Position numbers and translations under genes: made by a program | The notes under the pieces: generated by a model | The model's database searches: none | What the model was told of the DNA's origin: nothing | The model's input: the letters and a program-made list of their open reading frames with translations, nothing else | Part shown: in pieces, positions 48,172-59,010 of the stretch | How positions within the stretch are numbered: position 1 is the stretch's first letter | How the letters are laid out: each line of letters opens with the position of its first letter | DNA from: Stramonita haemastoma | Taxonomy: Eukaryota > Mollusca > Gastropoda > Neogastropoda > Muricidae | Length of the DNA stretch: 64,000 nt | Direction of reading: 5' to 3' | Assembly (NCBI GenBank): GCA_030674155.1 | Contig: CM060318.1 | Location: forward strand, 84,303,122-84,367,121

Positions 48172-48518
48172 GTTTTGAGAATAATGGAATAGGCTCACAT
48201 GTGCTTTTTTTTTTTTTTTTTACATCCATTCCCCATGTGTTTGCACTTTTGTAAATTTTGTCATCTGTTCCCACTGGCACACAATGGCCTACTCTTTCAT
48301 AAAGCGGAACAGGATTTAACATGTGCGCAAGATGTTCTGCATGCATTTGCACATGGAGCCTCAGTTTTTAGTCTCATCTGAAGGACTTAAGGAGCTTAGG
48401 GAGGAGTAGAGTCGGCACTGATGTTAACTTCAGAGGAAAAATCCTGTTGAACAGGATTCAAACTCGGGTTGTCAGATTGCAAGTGCAATGTTCTAACCAC
48501 TAAGCTATTCCGCCCCTT
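48172..48518 (-). mobile_element. SINE family A, inverted copy
   Basis: From GAGAATAATGGAATAGGCTC to AAGCTATTCCGCCCC. The B-box region reads GGATTCAAACTCG on plus. Confidence 0.85.
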
Positions 48519-48574
48519 CTCCATAATATAAAATATATACTCATAAACCAACCTCTTAATTATTTTGTCACCAG

Positions 48575-49832
48575 ATCTTCTTTGCTGATCCTGGACCTTC
48601 TCACTGCAGGCTGTGGAGACACCAGCAGCACCATGATGCTGGAGCACAAGACCATTGAACTTGTCCTCACCCACATGACTGGACTATGTTAGACAGAGAG
48701 GGAGGAAGGGCAGAGGGAAGATGCAACAAAACCATGTAGGGCAAAGCCCTGAGAAGCAAAACCCTGAAGGGTCAAAACCATGAAAAAGGAAACTGAATGA
48801 CACATCCACACCCCTGAAGGGGAAAATCCAGCGAGACAAACCCTTGAAGGGGAACTTCTTGAAAGACAAGCCCCCGAAAGGCAAATTTGGGAGTCAAGCC
48901 CCTGAAGGGCAAATTTGGGAGACAAGCCCCTGAAGGGCACAATCCTGCATGCAAAACAAGCCCCTGAAGGGCACAATCCTGCATGCAAAACAAGCCCCCA
49001 AAGGGCAAAATCCTGCATGCAAAACAAGCCCCCGAAGGGCAAAATCCTGCATGCAAAACAAGCCCCTGAAGGGCAGCATGGAGACAAGCCCCTGAAGGGC
49101 ACATAGGCAAGACAATCCCCTGAAGGGCAACATGGAGACATTCCCCTGAAGGGCAACATGAGACATGCCCTGAAGGGCAGCATAGCAAGACAACCCCTTT
49201 GAAGGGCAACATGGAGACACCCATTGAAGGGCAACATGGAGACAAGCCCCTGAAGGGCAACAGGTAAGACAAGCCTGAAGGGCAACATGGAGACAAGCCC
49301 CTGAAGGGCAAGCATAGTCAGACAAGCCTGAAGGCAGCATGGAGCACCCTGAAGGGCAACATGGAGACAACCCCTGAAGGGCAGCATAGTCAGACAAGCC
49401 CCTGAAGGGCAGCATAGTCAAGACAAGCCTAAGGCCATAGTCAAGACGAGCCTGAAGGCGCATGGAGACGAGCCCCTGAAGGGCAACATGGAGACAAGCC
49501 CCTGAAGGGCAGCATAGTCAAGACAAGCCCCTGAAGGGCAGCATAGTCAAGACAAGCCCCTGAAGGGCAGCATAGTAAAGACAAGCCCCTGAAGGGCAGC
49601 ATAGTAAAGACAAGCCTGAGGCAATGAGACAATGCCCCTGAAGGGAGCATAGTCAAGACAGCCCCTGAAGGGCACATATGCCTGTACAATAAGCAGTTCC
49701 TTGACCTTCTGGGTCTCTTCCTTCTTGCCCTGATTCCTTTAAAGTTGAAGCATAGGTGTCAAAATCTGTGGGTCATCTCATTCTTGGCCTTGTGTCTATC
49801 ATCATGGCTGCTACACACAAGACTTCACAGAA
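48575..49832 (+). other. exon-like unit Y, right copy
   Basis: Acceptor TTTTGTCACCAG and donor ACAGAA/GTAAGT. The short open frame reads SSLLILDLLTAGCGDTSS, then MMLEHKTIELVLTHMTGLC and TAG. Against the left copy there is one extra codon and a few substitutions, with no frame loss. Confidence 0.5.
48736..49676. repeat. GCCCCTGAAGGGC tandem array, right copy
   Basis: About 30 units of the same type as 28950-29965, with spacers AACATGGAGACAA and AGCATAGTCAAGACAA commoner. Several units have lost bases (GCCTGAAGG, GCCTAAGG). Minus-strand frames are open for up to 232 codons. Confidence 0.92.
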
Positions 49833-50028
49833 GTAAGTACATGTACATTTATTAAATTTTTTTTTGCTTTTTGTGGAACCACTATGAAGCCTTGAGCTTC
49901 TCTCTGTCACTGTTTCTCTCTGTCACTGTGTGTGTGTCTCTCTCTGTGTGTCTGTCTTTGTCTGTCTGTCTCTCTCTCTGTGTCTGTCTGTCTCTCTCTG
50001 TGTCTGTCTGTCTCTACCTGCATGCCTG

Positions 50029-50030
<2 letters not shown>

Positions 50031-50112
<82 letters not shown>
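50031..50112. repeat. CT microsatellite before exon A11
   Basis: About 80 bp of CT repeats following CTGTCTGT-type repeats from 49900; the left block has a shorter CTGT-rich tract in the same place. Confidence 0.93.
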
Positions 50113-50116
<4 letters not shown>

Positions 50117-50163
50117 CACACATACAATCATTGATTTTAAAATCTCAATTTTTTTGTGTGCAG

Positions 50164-50248
50164 AATCATTCTGTCATTGCGGCTGTTCCCGTCCTAGGTA
50201 CTTCAATGCCTGAGGACGTGGCACAAGCTAGTGGAAGCACAAAAGAAC
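50164..50248 (+). repeat. exon-like unit A11 in the right block
   Basis: 85 nt with acceptor TTTTTGTGTGCAG and donor AAAGAAC/GTAAGA (C in place of the usual last G). One Glu to Ala change (VIAAVPVLG). Its intron start (GTCTGTTGTTTTGGGTGCTT) is shared only with A1. Confidence 0.8.
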
Positions 50249-50658
50249 GTAAGATGAGTCTGTTGTTTTGGGTGCTTCAGAGCTGAAAATTTTGCTATGC
50301 CTTTTGGGAAGCTGTATATCAACTTCAGGGAAAAGAACACGACACCAGTGTTCATGCATTTTTAGAAATATTGTCATCCTTTACCCCAGCACACAATGGC
50401 CAACTCCTCTGAAAGATGAAACGGGTTTTAACATACTTGCAAGATGTTCAGTGTTATTTATACACAAAGTTAGGTTTGTTGTCTCATCCAAAGGACTTGT
50501 GAGGTGGTGGAGTTGGTACCTGGAGTTACTGCAGCTGAAAAAGCCCTTCAAATGGCTGTCTAAGCGATATCCAAAAAGTAGTAGTTTGTGGAGAGGAATA
50601 AAATGTAATTGAATGAAAACCATGAGTTTTTGTACTCACTGACCTGTTTCTTTTTCAG

Positions 50659-50993
50659 GCTCACTGCTTCTGTGAAAAATGAACCATGGAGGACTACACC
50701 ATAGACTGCACCTGGCAGGAAGACTGCACCTGGCAGGAAGACTGCACCTGGCAGGAAGACTGCACCTGGCAGGAAGACCTGGCAGGAAGACTACACCTGG
50801 CAGGAAGACTACACCTGGCAGGAGACAACCTGGCAGGAAGACTGCACCTGGCAGGAAGACCTGGCAGGAAAACTACACCTGGCAGAAAGACCTGGCAGGA
50901 AGACTACACCTGGCAGGAAGACCTGCAGCAAGACTACACCTGAGCATGAAGACCTGGCAGGAGACTACAACCTGCAGGAAGACTACATCGCCA
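50659..50993 (+). repeat. exon-like unit B11 with a different 18-nt repeat
   Basis: Starts GCTCACTGCTTCTGTG like other B units. After ACCATGGAGGACTACACC it becomes ACCTGGCAGGAAGACTGC repeats. From that ATG the frame reads MEDYTIDCTWQEDCTWQEDC and stays open to about 50943. No GTAACA donor follows; sequence after 51000 is unrelated. Confidence 0.78.
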
Positions 50994-51029
50994 AGTCACT
51001 CCTCGTCAGCTTTCTGTACACATTTCCTT

Positions 51030-51190
51030 AACACCAGAATAAGGAAATACAGGACATCCACGATGTATTATTTGATGTATTACCTTTATATTGTAGTGTA
51101 GTGTTTTGTATTGTAGTGTATCGCAGTGCATTGTATTGTAATGTATTGTTTTGTAGTGCATCATATTATAGTGTTTTGTATTGTGCTCTA
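51030..51190. repeat. short TATTGTAGTG-type tandem repeat
   Basis: About a dozen irregular units of roughly 10 nt (GTATTGTAGTGTATCGCAGT and variants) directly after B11. Confidence 0.7.
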
Positions 51191-51535
51191 TGTTCAGTCA
51201 TGTCAGATTTCTGTGTGTAAAATTAGGACTTTCAGGGGAGTGGAATGGAAACTGATAGTCTTTTTTTGGGGGGGAGGGGGGGGGGGAATCCCCTCAAACC
51301 AGCGCATCAGTGGTGGCTCAATTCCTGTTTTCATGAGCGCAGCATTTAATCCACTTGAGTATCCTGCCCCCTTCTCTTGTTTGTATTACTGCTTGTCTGG
51401 CTGGTTAGCTGTCTGTGTCTGTCTCTGTCTCTGTCTCTGTGTCTATCTCTTTTTTCATCTTTTTTCTCTGTGTGTGTCTGCGCATCTTTTTGCATACAAG
51501 CATTTAATTTCAAAATGTCACCATATTTTGTGTAG

Positions 51536-51740
51536 TCATTCTTGGCATCGAGGCTGATCCCATCCTAGGTACTTCAATGGACATCACCTGGCAATACTGC
51601 ACCTGGACGACCACACCTGGCAATACTGAATCTGGACAACTACACCTGGCAATACTGCACCTGGATGACCACACCTGGCAAATCTGCACTTGGACGACCA
51701 CACCTGGCAATACTGCACCTGGACGACTACACCCATCAAG
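51536..51740 (+). repeat. decayed A12 fused to a short repeat array
   Basis: After TTTTGTGTAG, about 40 nt of a diverged A unit (CATCGAGGCTGATCCCATCC) run without a donor into about eight ACACCTGGCAATACTGCACC-type units of 20-22 nt. Confidence 0.7.
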
Positions 51741-51966
51741 AAGACGACACTGTTAAATGCCTCAGTGATGAAACCCACACTTTTTAACTTTTCAGGTGGG
51801 TGTGTTACCTTTAGACCACCAGTCTACCTCTGTGTGTGCACGTGTGTGCGTGTGTGTGCATATAAAAAGTCAAGTTTTATTTCCACAAGAAAGATTAGAT
51901 AGGCAATGAGTTTCCCGTTTTTCATCAACCCATCCATCTTTTAAGAAAGTGTTGTATGCGTCCACT

Positions 51967-51969
<3 letters not shown>

Positions 51970-52020
<51 letters not shown>
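51970..52020. repeat. GT microsatellite
   Basis: About 25 uninterrupted GT units. Confidence 0.95.
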
Positions 52021-52025
<5 letters not shown>

Positions 52026-52060
52026 AAGTCAAATTTTTGAATAAGCAGTCCATTATTTAA

Positions 52061-52227
52061 CCCTTATACCCCTGGGGTCACACAGTTCATTCACTGTGAA
52101 ACTTGTGTCAAAGGGAAGTAATTTGTACAACTTTCAATAGTCAATACACAAAAAACTGAGGGCGCTAATGGGCGCTACAGGGTTACGTTATAAAGGGGCG
52201 CTAATGAGCACAGCAGGGGGATAAGGG
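52061..52227. mobile_element. TTAA-flanked MITE, piggyBac-like
   Basis: TTAA lies at 52057-52060 and 52228-52231. The 167-bp element has terminal inverted repeats CCCTTATACCCCTG and CAGGGGGATAAGGG (13 of 14 pairs). TTAA duplication with CCC/GGG ends is the piggyBac-superfamily signature. The interior has GGGCGCTAATG repeats and no coding capacity. Confidence 0.8.
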
Positions 52228-52499
52228 TTAAATTCAAGCCATCTATCTAACAAAAAGTGTGTTTATGCATGCACATATGTTTGTATGTGTTCGTGCGTGA
52301 GAGCATGCATGTTTGAATTTGTGCCGTCTTGCTTGTTTGGCTGGCTAGGTGTGTGTTTCCCTCTCTCTGTCTCTTTCCCTCTTACTTTCTGTGTGTGTGT
52401 GTGTGGCGCGCCACACGCGCGCAGGCAATGTATTTCAAAATTATTACATACATATGTAATCTGTATGTAAATATATATTTATTGTCATTGATTGCTTGT

Positions 52500-52567
52500 G
52501 TGTTGCATAGGTTGAATGCAAGAGCTTTGAGTTGTTTTTGCAAGATGCAGTGCTATATAAATTCCAT

Positions 52568-52605
<38 letters not shown>

Positions 52606-52622
52606 GTTATTATTATTATTAA
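52500..52622 (+). mobile_element. retroposon 3' end with ATT tail
   Basis: GTTGCATAGGTTGAATGC, then GCTATATAAATTCCATGT and about 17 ATT units. The same kind of end occurs inside the insertion at 42198-42412. Confidence 0.6.
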
Positions 52623-52639
52623 AATGTTTTTTTGTTTAG

Positions 52640-52724
52640 GATCACTCTGTCATCAAGGCTGTTCCCGTCCTAGGTACTTCAATGCTTGAGGATGCAGCAC
52701 GAGCAAGTGGAAGGGCAGAATAAG
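52640..52724 (+). repeat. exon-like unit A13, diverged
   Basis: After TTTTTTTGTTTAG: 85 nt reading DHSVIKAVPVLGTSMLED, ending in TAA one base before donor GTAATA. It is the last recognisable A unit and has no B. The length and splice sites are kept but the frame is closed. Confidence 0.75.
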
Positions 52725-53329
52725 GTAATACGTCAGCTCTTTGTGTTGGGCATTCCACAGATTGAGATTCTGAGTCCTCAAGAATATGAAATCTGTTTCA
52801 CACATCATACTTAGGAATGAGACTGGAGCAGACACTCAGTGGTAAGTGTGTGTGTATTATGACTGGGGTTTTCTTACTACCCCACTATATAATGTAGCTA
52901 TATTCTGGCTTCAGAGGATTTTATCTCCTTTCACAGAGACTACAGCCCATAGAGTTTGCCATGGATAGAGACAATCTTCACATGCTTTAAAGTATACCAT
53001 TCTTCTCATTGGTTTAATGCCCATTCACTATAAGGTGAGTTGGACAATAAAGTATACTATTTTAATATCAGCATTTTCACTTTTCTCACTTCAGTAACTC
53101 ACATCAACCAAAAAACCAAAAAACAAAACCACATCAAACATTGGCCTTGGTCATGTATTCTATTATTTCTTTTTACCGAGACACTGATATTTTTATTTTA
53201 TTATTTTATTTTATACTACTTTTTGTCACAGCAGATTTCTGGCCAATCTTTTAGCCTGAAGAAGGTTTGAAATAAACCGAACATTTGCTCCGCCAGACAC
53301 TTGGGTGTTATGTCTTTATTTGTCTGCTT

Positions 53330-53715
53330 GTATAAGCAGATTTCTTTGTGTGAAATTCGGGCTGCTCTCCCTGGGGAGAGCGTGTTGCCACAAGTGCAGC
53401 CCCTACCCATTTTTTTTTTTTCCCTGTCTGCAACTGTATTTGTTTCCCTATGAGTGGCTTTTTTCTACAGAATTTTGCCAGGGACAAGCCCCTTGTTGCC
53501 ATGGGTTTTTACGTGCACTAAATAAATATGTGTATTACACAGGACCTCGGTTTATCGCCTCATTCAAAAGACTATTGCCCAGACCACCACTCATGGTCTA
53601 ATGGATGGGGGAAAAGTTTTGGGCCCAAACAGGATTCAAACCACCACACACTCCGACCCAAACTTTTTGCTTTCTAGATGGGGGCGTTACCTCCTAGACC
53701 ACAGACCCCCTTTTT
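53330..53715 (-). mobile_element. SINE family D, longest copy
   Basis: On the minus strand it begins GGGGGTCTGTGGTCTAGGAG (A-box-like) with B box GGTTTGAATCC near 53642. It ends at the conserved GAGCAGCCCGAATTTCACAC and AAATCTGC. The tRNA-like head supports a SINE. Confidence 0.8.
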
Positions 53716-53829
53716 CAAATATTTGAGAGGATCAGTATGTGTTGTGTTGATGCTAGAAGTAAATGTGGCTGTGAGGGTTTCAAGCTACAGCCTACAGCAT
53801 TGTTCTTCATGTTGCAGCACATCCAGAAA

Positions 53830-53940
53830 ATGGCCAGTTCATCAGACAACAAGACTGTCAACCAAGAAAATGTGAAAGATTATGCTGACAGGAAAACCAG
53901 TGCCATGCCTTCAGGTCTCAAACTTGGTGGTGCTGTCTGA
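53830..53940 (+). CDS. exon Z, small open frame, unknown protein
   Basis: After a good acceptor (TTCATGTTGCAG, exon from 53818), ATG at 53830 in good context (AAAATGG) opens 36 residues: MASSSDNKTVNQENVKDYAD then RKTSAMPSGLKLGGAV and TGA. The same frame continues beyond the TGA with no stop to 54189 (VTGRKEARSTAELGQQCVIR and so on), so one nonsense change may split an older 124-codon exon. No family is recognised. It lies downstream of the last A unit, but its frame does not join to A. Confidence 0.33.
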   Translation: MASSSDNKTVNQENVKDYADRKTSAMPSGLKLGGAV

Positions 53941-54599
53941 CAGAGTAACTCCCGCCCAACCAAATCTGCTTCTCCATTTCATCTGGTGCTACTCACTGTG
54001 ACTGGCAGGAAAGAAGCCAGAAGCACAGCAGAGTTAGGACAACAATGTGTGATTAGAAAAAGCAGCTTCAAGAGAGCTCCACTACAGGAACATGCACAGA
54101 CTGAAAGTGACACCATGACACGCAGGTTCACAAAAGTTGCCACATGCTCAGAATTTCAGACATTGCTTTACTTATGTTTTTTAAAATAATTTTCCCCCAC
54201 TAATTTGGTGGTAATGGTAGGTAAGTTTGAAGGTAACTCTTTTTACGTTCTGCATTACCTTGTGGGTTGACATAGTCAGTTGGCATCACTGAGTTTCTAA
54301 ACTGTTTCCCCTTCTTCAAATTCAAATTTAAATACTTTATTATCCCTAAGACAGAAAAATTCAGGTGGGTTACAAGCCATACATAAAAACAGCAAACATG
54401 TAAACATAGTATCATGAATATGTATACCACGACACAGGTTCCGAACATCAGCAGGTACCATCATAATATAAAGAGCACCCACAAACCAGCAATACCTCAG
54501 CCACATATAAACTCACCCACGTAAAATCATGAACATTTGTGTGCACACCAGTATGGCCACGCATCCACACACTCTCATGGCTCGCACACACCCCCTCTC

Positions 54600-54609
54600 C
54601 ACACACACA

Positions 54610-54682
<73 letters not shown>
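54600..54682. repeat. CA microsatellite
   Basis: About 40 CA units with one AAAC near the start. Confidence 0.96.
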
Positions 54683-54685
<3 letters not shown>

Positions 54686-55070
54686 TTGGAAACATTCGCA
54701 AGTATGCGCACACATTTTGTGACATAAACCAAACTGATATAACATCATGTATGATTAAACAAATATCAATGAAATTAAATATTTATTACTAACACCTCCA
54801 TTATGGAGGTGGTTAGCGTCAAAATGTCAAATTGTTTCCTTCCTTTTGGGCTAGTTGAGGTCAAAGGATGAAATGCTTCCTGTATCTGAGAAAGTTGATA
54901 CAAAGCTTATCTGGAAAATGTAGTCTGTATCCAGTTATAAAATGCTTTCTTTCATGTTTAATTTGTGTCAAAGTGTAAAGTTATTGCCTCTATGTTGAGG
55001 TATTGGTTTTGAGGTATAAAGTTCTTTCTTTCTTATTGTGTTAGTATTCATTGTGTTCTATTTATTCATT

Positions 55071-55391
55071 AATTTTGAGAATAATGGAATAAGCACTTTT
55101 GGCTTTTTTACATCCAGTCTCCTTGTGCTTATGATTTTGTAAATTTTGTCATCTGTTCCCACTAGTGCAAGTGGCCTACTCTTACAAAAGGTGGAACAGG
55201 TTTTAATGTGTGTGCAAGATGTTCTCTGTTCTCTCCAAAGGACTTTGGGGGAGTGGAGTTGGGACTGATGTTAACTCCAGGGGAAAAAAATTACCTTGAA
55301 TGGTTATCTTGGTTTTGGCCCAAACCAGGGTTTGAATCCAGGCCATCAGATTATGAGTGCAACCCTTTGGCTACCAGGCTATGCTGTCCCC
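55071..55391 (-). mobile_element. SINE family A, inverted copy
   Basis: From TTTTGAGAATAATGGAATAA to GGCTATGCTGTCCCC; the B-box region reads GGTTTGAATCC on plus. Confidence 0.82.
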
Positions 55392-55544
55392 AGTATCAAA
55401 ATACAGGGTTCTTATCTCCATACTGAAAAAGTTGATATCAAGGTCCAAAGTTCATACCTTCATATTGAACAAGTAAATGTATGTAGTTTTCCTCCATACT
55501 TACGTATCAATCTGTAGATTTATATTTCCTTTTCCCAATTCTTC

Positions 55545-55755
55545 TCCTTCTTCTATCCCATAGTCTAGTAGACTGTTGGTGCATCTCTGAAGATTTTGCA
55601 GCCAGCTTCCTCCACTCCTCGTGGTTCTCAGCATTTTATAGTACATCTTTCCACTTGAGGCAAGTCCACTCTCTTATACTGTCTTTCCATCATTTTCTCT
55701 CCCTGCCTCTGTCTTCTTCCTACTGTTCCCCATAGGATAGCTTTGGCCAGTCCAA
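55545..55755 (-). mobile_element. LINE ORF2 C-terminal remnant
   Basis: The minus strand reads LAKAILWGTVGRRQRQGEKM, then a WRK-like region with EPRGVEEAGCKIFRDA. This pattern (GTV-GRRxRG, then an Arg/Lys-rich stretch and E-x-W-like motif) is that of RTE- or CR1-type C-termini. It has stops. Confidence 0.5.
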
Positions 55756-58254
55756 ATGTTCATGTAAAATGCCCGTATGACTTCAGTTCGCGTTTAAAAA
55801 AAAAAAAAATTGCAAGCTGATCATACAGCCCTTTTGCATTCGTATTTCCATATAATGACAGTGATAATAATGTACGTATGGAGTTCATATAGCGCTGAAG
55901 CTTGTAAAGTAACAAATCAAAGTTGGTAACAAAGTTTAAAGCTCTCTCCATTCTATTGAACTTATTGGTACCATAGTAAAAAGCTCTTTACTTTATATTC
56001 AGTTGCTATCAAGGTATAAAGATGTTTCCAGTATATGTAGTAAGTCGGTATCATAGTATTAAGTTCTGTTCTTCATACTGGGTTACTTAGGATCAAAATA
56101 TAAAGCCCTTTCCCTTAACAAAGTTTAAAGTACTTTTTGTCATTGAAAAAAACTGGTATCAAAGAATAAAATTCTTTCATGTCAATTAGTATCAAAAGTG
56201 TAAAGTTCTCTTGATCATATATAGGTAGTTGGAATTGAGGTATAAAAGTATTTTCATGTTGGTATAACGGTGTAGAGTTCTTGTCTTCCTCTGTCATATT
56301 TAGTTGGTATCAAAGTATACAGTTCTTTCCTTTATATTGAATTGGCTCAGTGAATCGCTATCAAACTTGCAGGGTTTTTTCCTGCATATTGAGGTAGTTT
56401 CAAAGCATTAACTTTTCCTCATATTCAATTATTTTGTGTCTGAGGAGAAAGGTTCTTTCATTCGAGCTGGTTGATATTAAAGTTTAAAGTTGTTTACTTC
56501 ATTTTGAGTTGGTTGGTAGCAGAGTGTATTTTTTCTTTTGAATAAGCTGGTGTTAAAGTATAAAGTTCTTTTTTATGTAAATGTATTTAATCAGCTGGTG
56601 TTAAAAGTGTAAAGTTCTTTCTTTTATTGAATTAGCTGGTGTTAGAGTATAAAGTTCTTTTCCTTTTTGAATTAGCTGGTGTTAAAGTATAAGGTTTTTT
56701 TCCTTTATTTTGAATTAGCTGGTGTTAGAGTATTAAGTTCTTTTCCTTTATTTTGAATTAGCTGGTGTTAAAGTATAAAATTCTTTTCCTTTATTTTGAA
56801 TTAGCTGGTGTTAAAGTATAAAGTTTTTTTCCTTTATTTTGAATTAGCTGGTGTTTAAGTATAAAGTTCTTTTCCTTTATTTTGAATTAGCTGGTGTTAG
56901 AGAATAAAGTTCTTTTCCTTCATTTTGAATTAGCTGGTGTTAGAGTATAAGGTTCTTTTCCTTTATTGAATTAGCTGGTGTTAGAGTATAAAGTTCTTTT
57001 CCTTTATTTTGAATTAGCTGGTGTTAAAGTATAAGGTTTTTTTCCTTTAAATTGAGTTTGTATCAGAGTAAAAAGTTTTTTTTTTTCCTGTGTTTTAAAT
57101 GATAATTTTTTGAGAGGATTGGGCCAGCAGTGCTGTTACTGGCTTGCAACATCATTGTGGTATGGTCACCAAATAGGCAGACCATTATTTCTAAATTGTA
57201 ATTTTCCATTCAAAAGTACTTGAATGAAACAGATGTGACAAAAAGTCCAGACTGGAAATGTTTGGCCGAAGACAAATGTGACTAGGATCTAACAGATGTG
57301 GTTCTTCAAAGCCTTGTTACAGTAATAAGTGCTATAATACCATCGCATATTTTTTTCCTTGATTTTGCTGCAATCTTCAAGGAAAAAAATGTGCACGACA
57401 AGTGCTGTGTACTTCAATAAAAAGCATTACTTTCCCTTAAACTACTTTTGCCCTGTAGTGCTGTTCCCTTGGTGCTGTTAACACCTAACTCTAACCCCAG
57501 TTCTTGCCCCATGCCGCAAACACTAACACTTCACCATCTTTATGCTAACACTTAACTCTTCACACTGGTTCCATGACTGACCCAGTTGTGCGGTATGGGG
57601 AATCAGCTATTTAAGGGAACAGCAGTACAGGCAAAGAGTGGTTTGGGCTTACTGACTGTTGGAAAATGTTGTATTCTGGAGTTTACCGTGATAGTAGTAG
57701 CATTTGTAAAAGAGAAAAACATACAGGAAAATAGATCGGTCTTAAGCAAACCGTTGGTAGTTGCAGTGTTGGTAAACAGCGCTTGCTGAAGGGGAGTCAG
57801 TGCAATGGTTTATTTTTTTAATGGGCCTTTGTAAATTTTTCTCAAAATTTAACTAGAGATTATCAAAGTATAACTTACTTTCTTTACTACATTGAGTTAG
57901 TTGTCTAATTATGAAACTCTTTCCTTCCTGCTGAATTAGTTGGTGTCAAAGTATACAGATCTTTACTTTCTATTGAGTAGGTGTTGAAGTATAAACCTCT
58001 TTCCTTTTTATGAAATAAGTTAGCCTCAGAGAATTAAGTTATTCCCTTCCTGCTGAAGTAGTTGGTGTTAAGGTATAATGCTCTTTCCTTCTTGTTGTGT
58101 TGGTGTTACTCTGTAAAGTTTTTTCCTTCCTATGACATAAGCTGGTGTCAAAGAATGAAGTTGGTGTCAAAGTATAAAGCTTCTGTGCTTGATTTCGAGT
58201 GACTTTGTATTGAACTATAAAACCTAGGCACCAGTTGAACATGAATAAACTATA

Positions 58255-58376
58255 AGACCTAGGCACCAGTTGAACATGAATAAACAGTAAATGAAGATTT
58301 TTTTTCTCTTGACATAAATTTGTGTAGTTCTGTTCATGCTCATTCGAATTTTGGAAAAACATTCGTTTAACACACA
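58255..58376 (+). repeat. left arm of a perfect 122-bp inverted repeat
   Basis: The reverse complement matches 61955-62076 at every base I could compare, including a run of eight A/T. The left arm's end is preceded by a 35-bp tandem copy starting CCTAGGCACCAGTTGAACAT (58223). Confidence 0.93.
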
Positions 58377-58496
58377 GATCTTTAGATCTTTAAAAAAAAT
58401 AATAATTCACATGTGAGCCCTAAAAATCGAAACTTCTTTTTTAAAAGGAGAGAAAAAAAACTGGCACACATGATATATATCTACAATATTGTTTTT

Positions 58497-59010
58497 AGGC
58501 CTCAGTTGCATGCAGATCGTGGAGCACCATCTTTTGTATTTTCTTTTTCTTTCATTCCCTTTTTTGTGTGAGTGCTCTACACGTCTTTCTTCATTGGCCA
58601 AAAAACCAAAAACAAAACAAGACCAAAACCAAACCAAACCTCCAGAAAAATCCAAGGTGACAAAAAATTTTTTAAAAAGAGTACATTTCTATTTCTTTTT
58701 TTCCTCAAAGACACCCTTTAAAGCAACATAAAAAACATATTTTTTGCTTTTTCACAACAGTAAACTATTGGTTCTCAACAAAGTAACAAATAAGAACATG
58801 TTTAAAATGAAAACAAAACCCCTCACACTGCTACTAAAAAATTAAGATTATCAATACAAGTTTAAGATTTCTTTCTTTAAAAATACATTTATACTTTTTT
58901 GGAGGGGCCCCAGTTGCATGCAGATCATGGAGCACCATCTTTTGTGCATTAGAAAAAAAACTTTTTGGGGGGGTGGGTGCATCACACATCTCTCTTCATT
59001 GGCCAAAAAA
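58497..59010 (+). repeat. two direct copies of a roughly 100-bp segment
   Basis: CAGTTGCATGCAGATCGTGG, AGCACCATCTTTTGT and TCTTCATTGGCCAAAAAA occur at about 58497-58600 and again at 58907-59010, with moderate divergence and different filler. Confidence 0.75.

Larger units (their letters stand above)
47880..50658 (+). repeat. right copy of the duplicated Y-A-B block
   Basis: Matches the left block at 28010-31370: the same lead-in near 47930 (ATAACCTTTGTAAAC), a TA tract and SINE A in different order, unit Y, its array, the GGTCTCTTCCTTCTTGCCCT segment and exon A11. Confidence 0.8.
54880..58195 (+). repeat. old 43-bp tandem array with young core
   Basis: Degenerate units of the form TTGGTATCAAAGTATAAAGT then TCTTTCCTTCATATTGA recur through this span, interrupted by a SINE (55071-55391) and LINE debris (55545-55755). 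Between about 56530 and 57060 the units are nearly identical and spaced exactly 43 bp (AGCTGGTGTTAAAGTATAAA at 56717, 56760, 56803). Confidence 0.8.

Noticed and set aside
53986..54189. Separate gene of 67 codons
   Set aside because: It has no ATG and is in the same frame as exon Z, so I treat it as a possible continuation or UTR rather than a gene.
57586..57789. Plus frame of 67 codons (MCGMGNQLFKGTAVQAKSGL)
   Set aside because: Short, isolated, with no splice or homology support; it lies between old tandem-repeat blocks. Could be chance.
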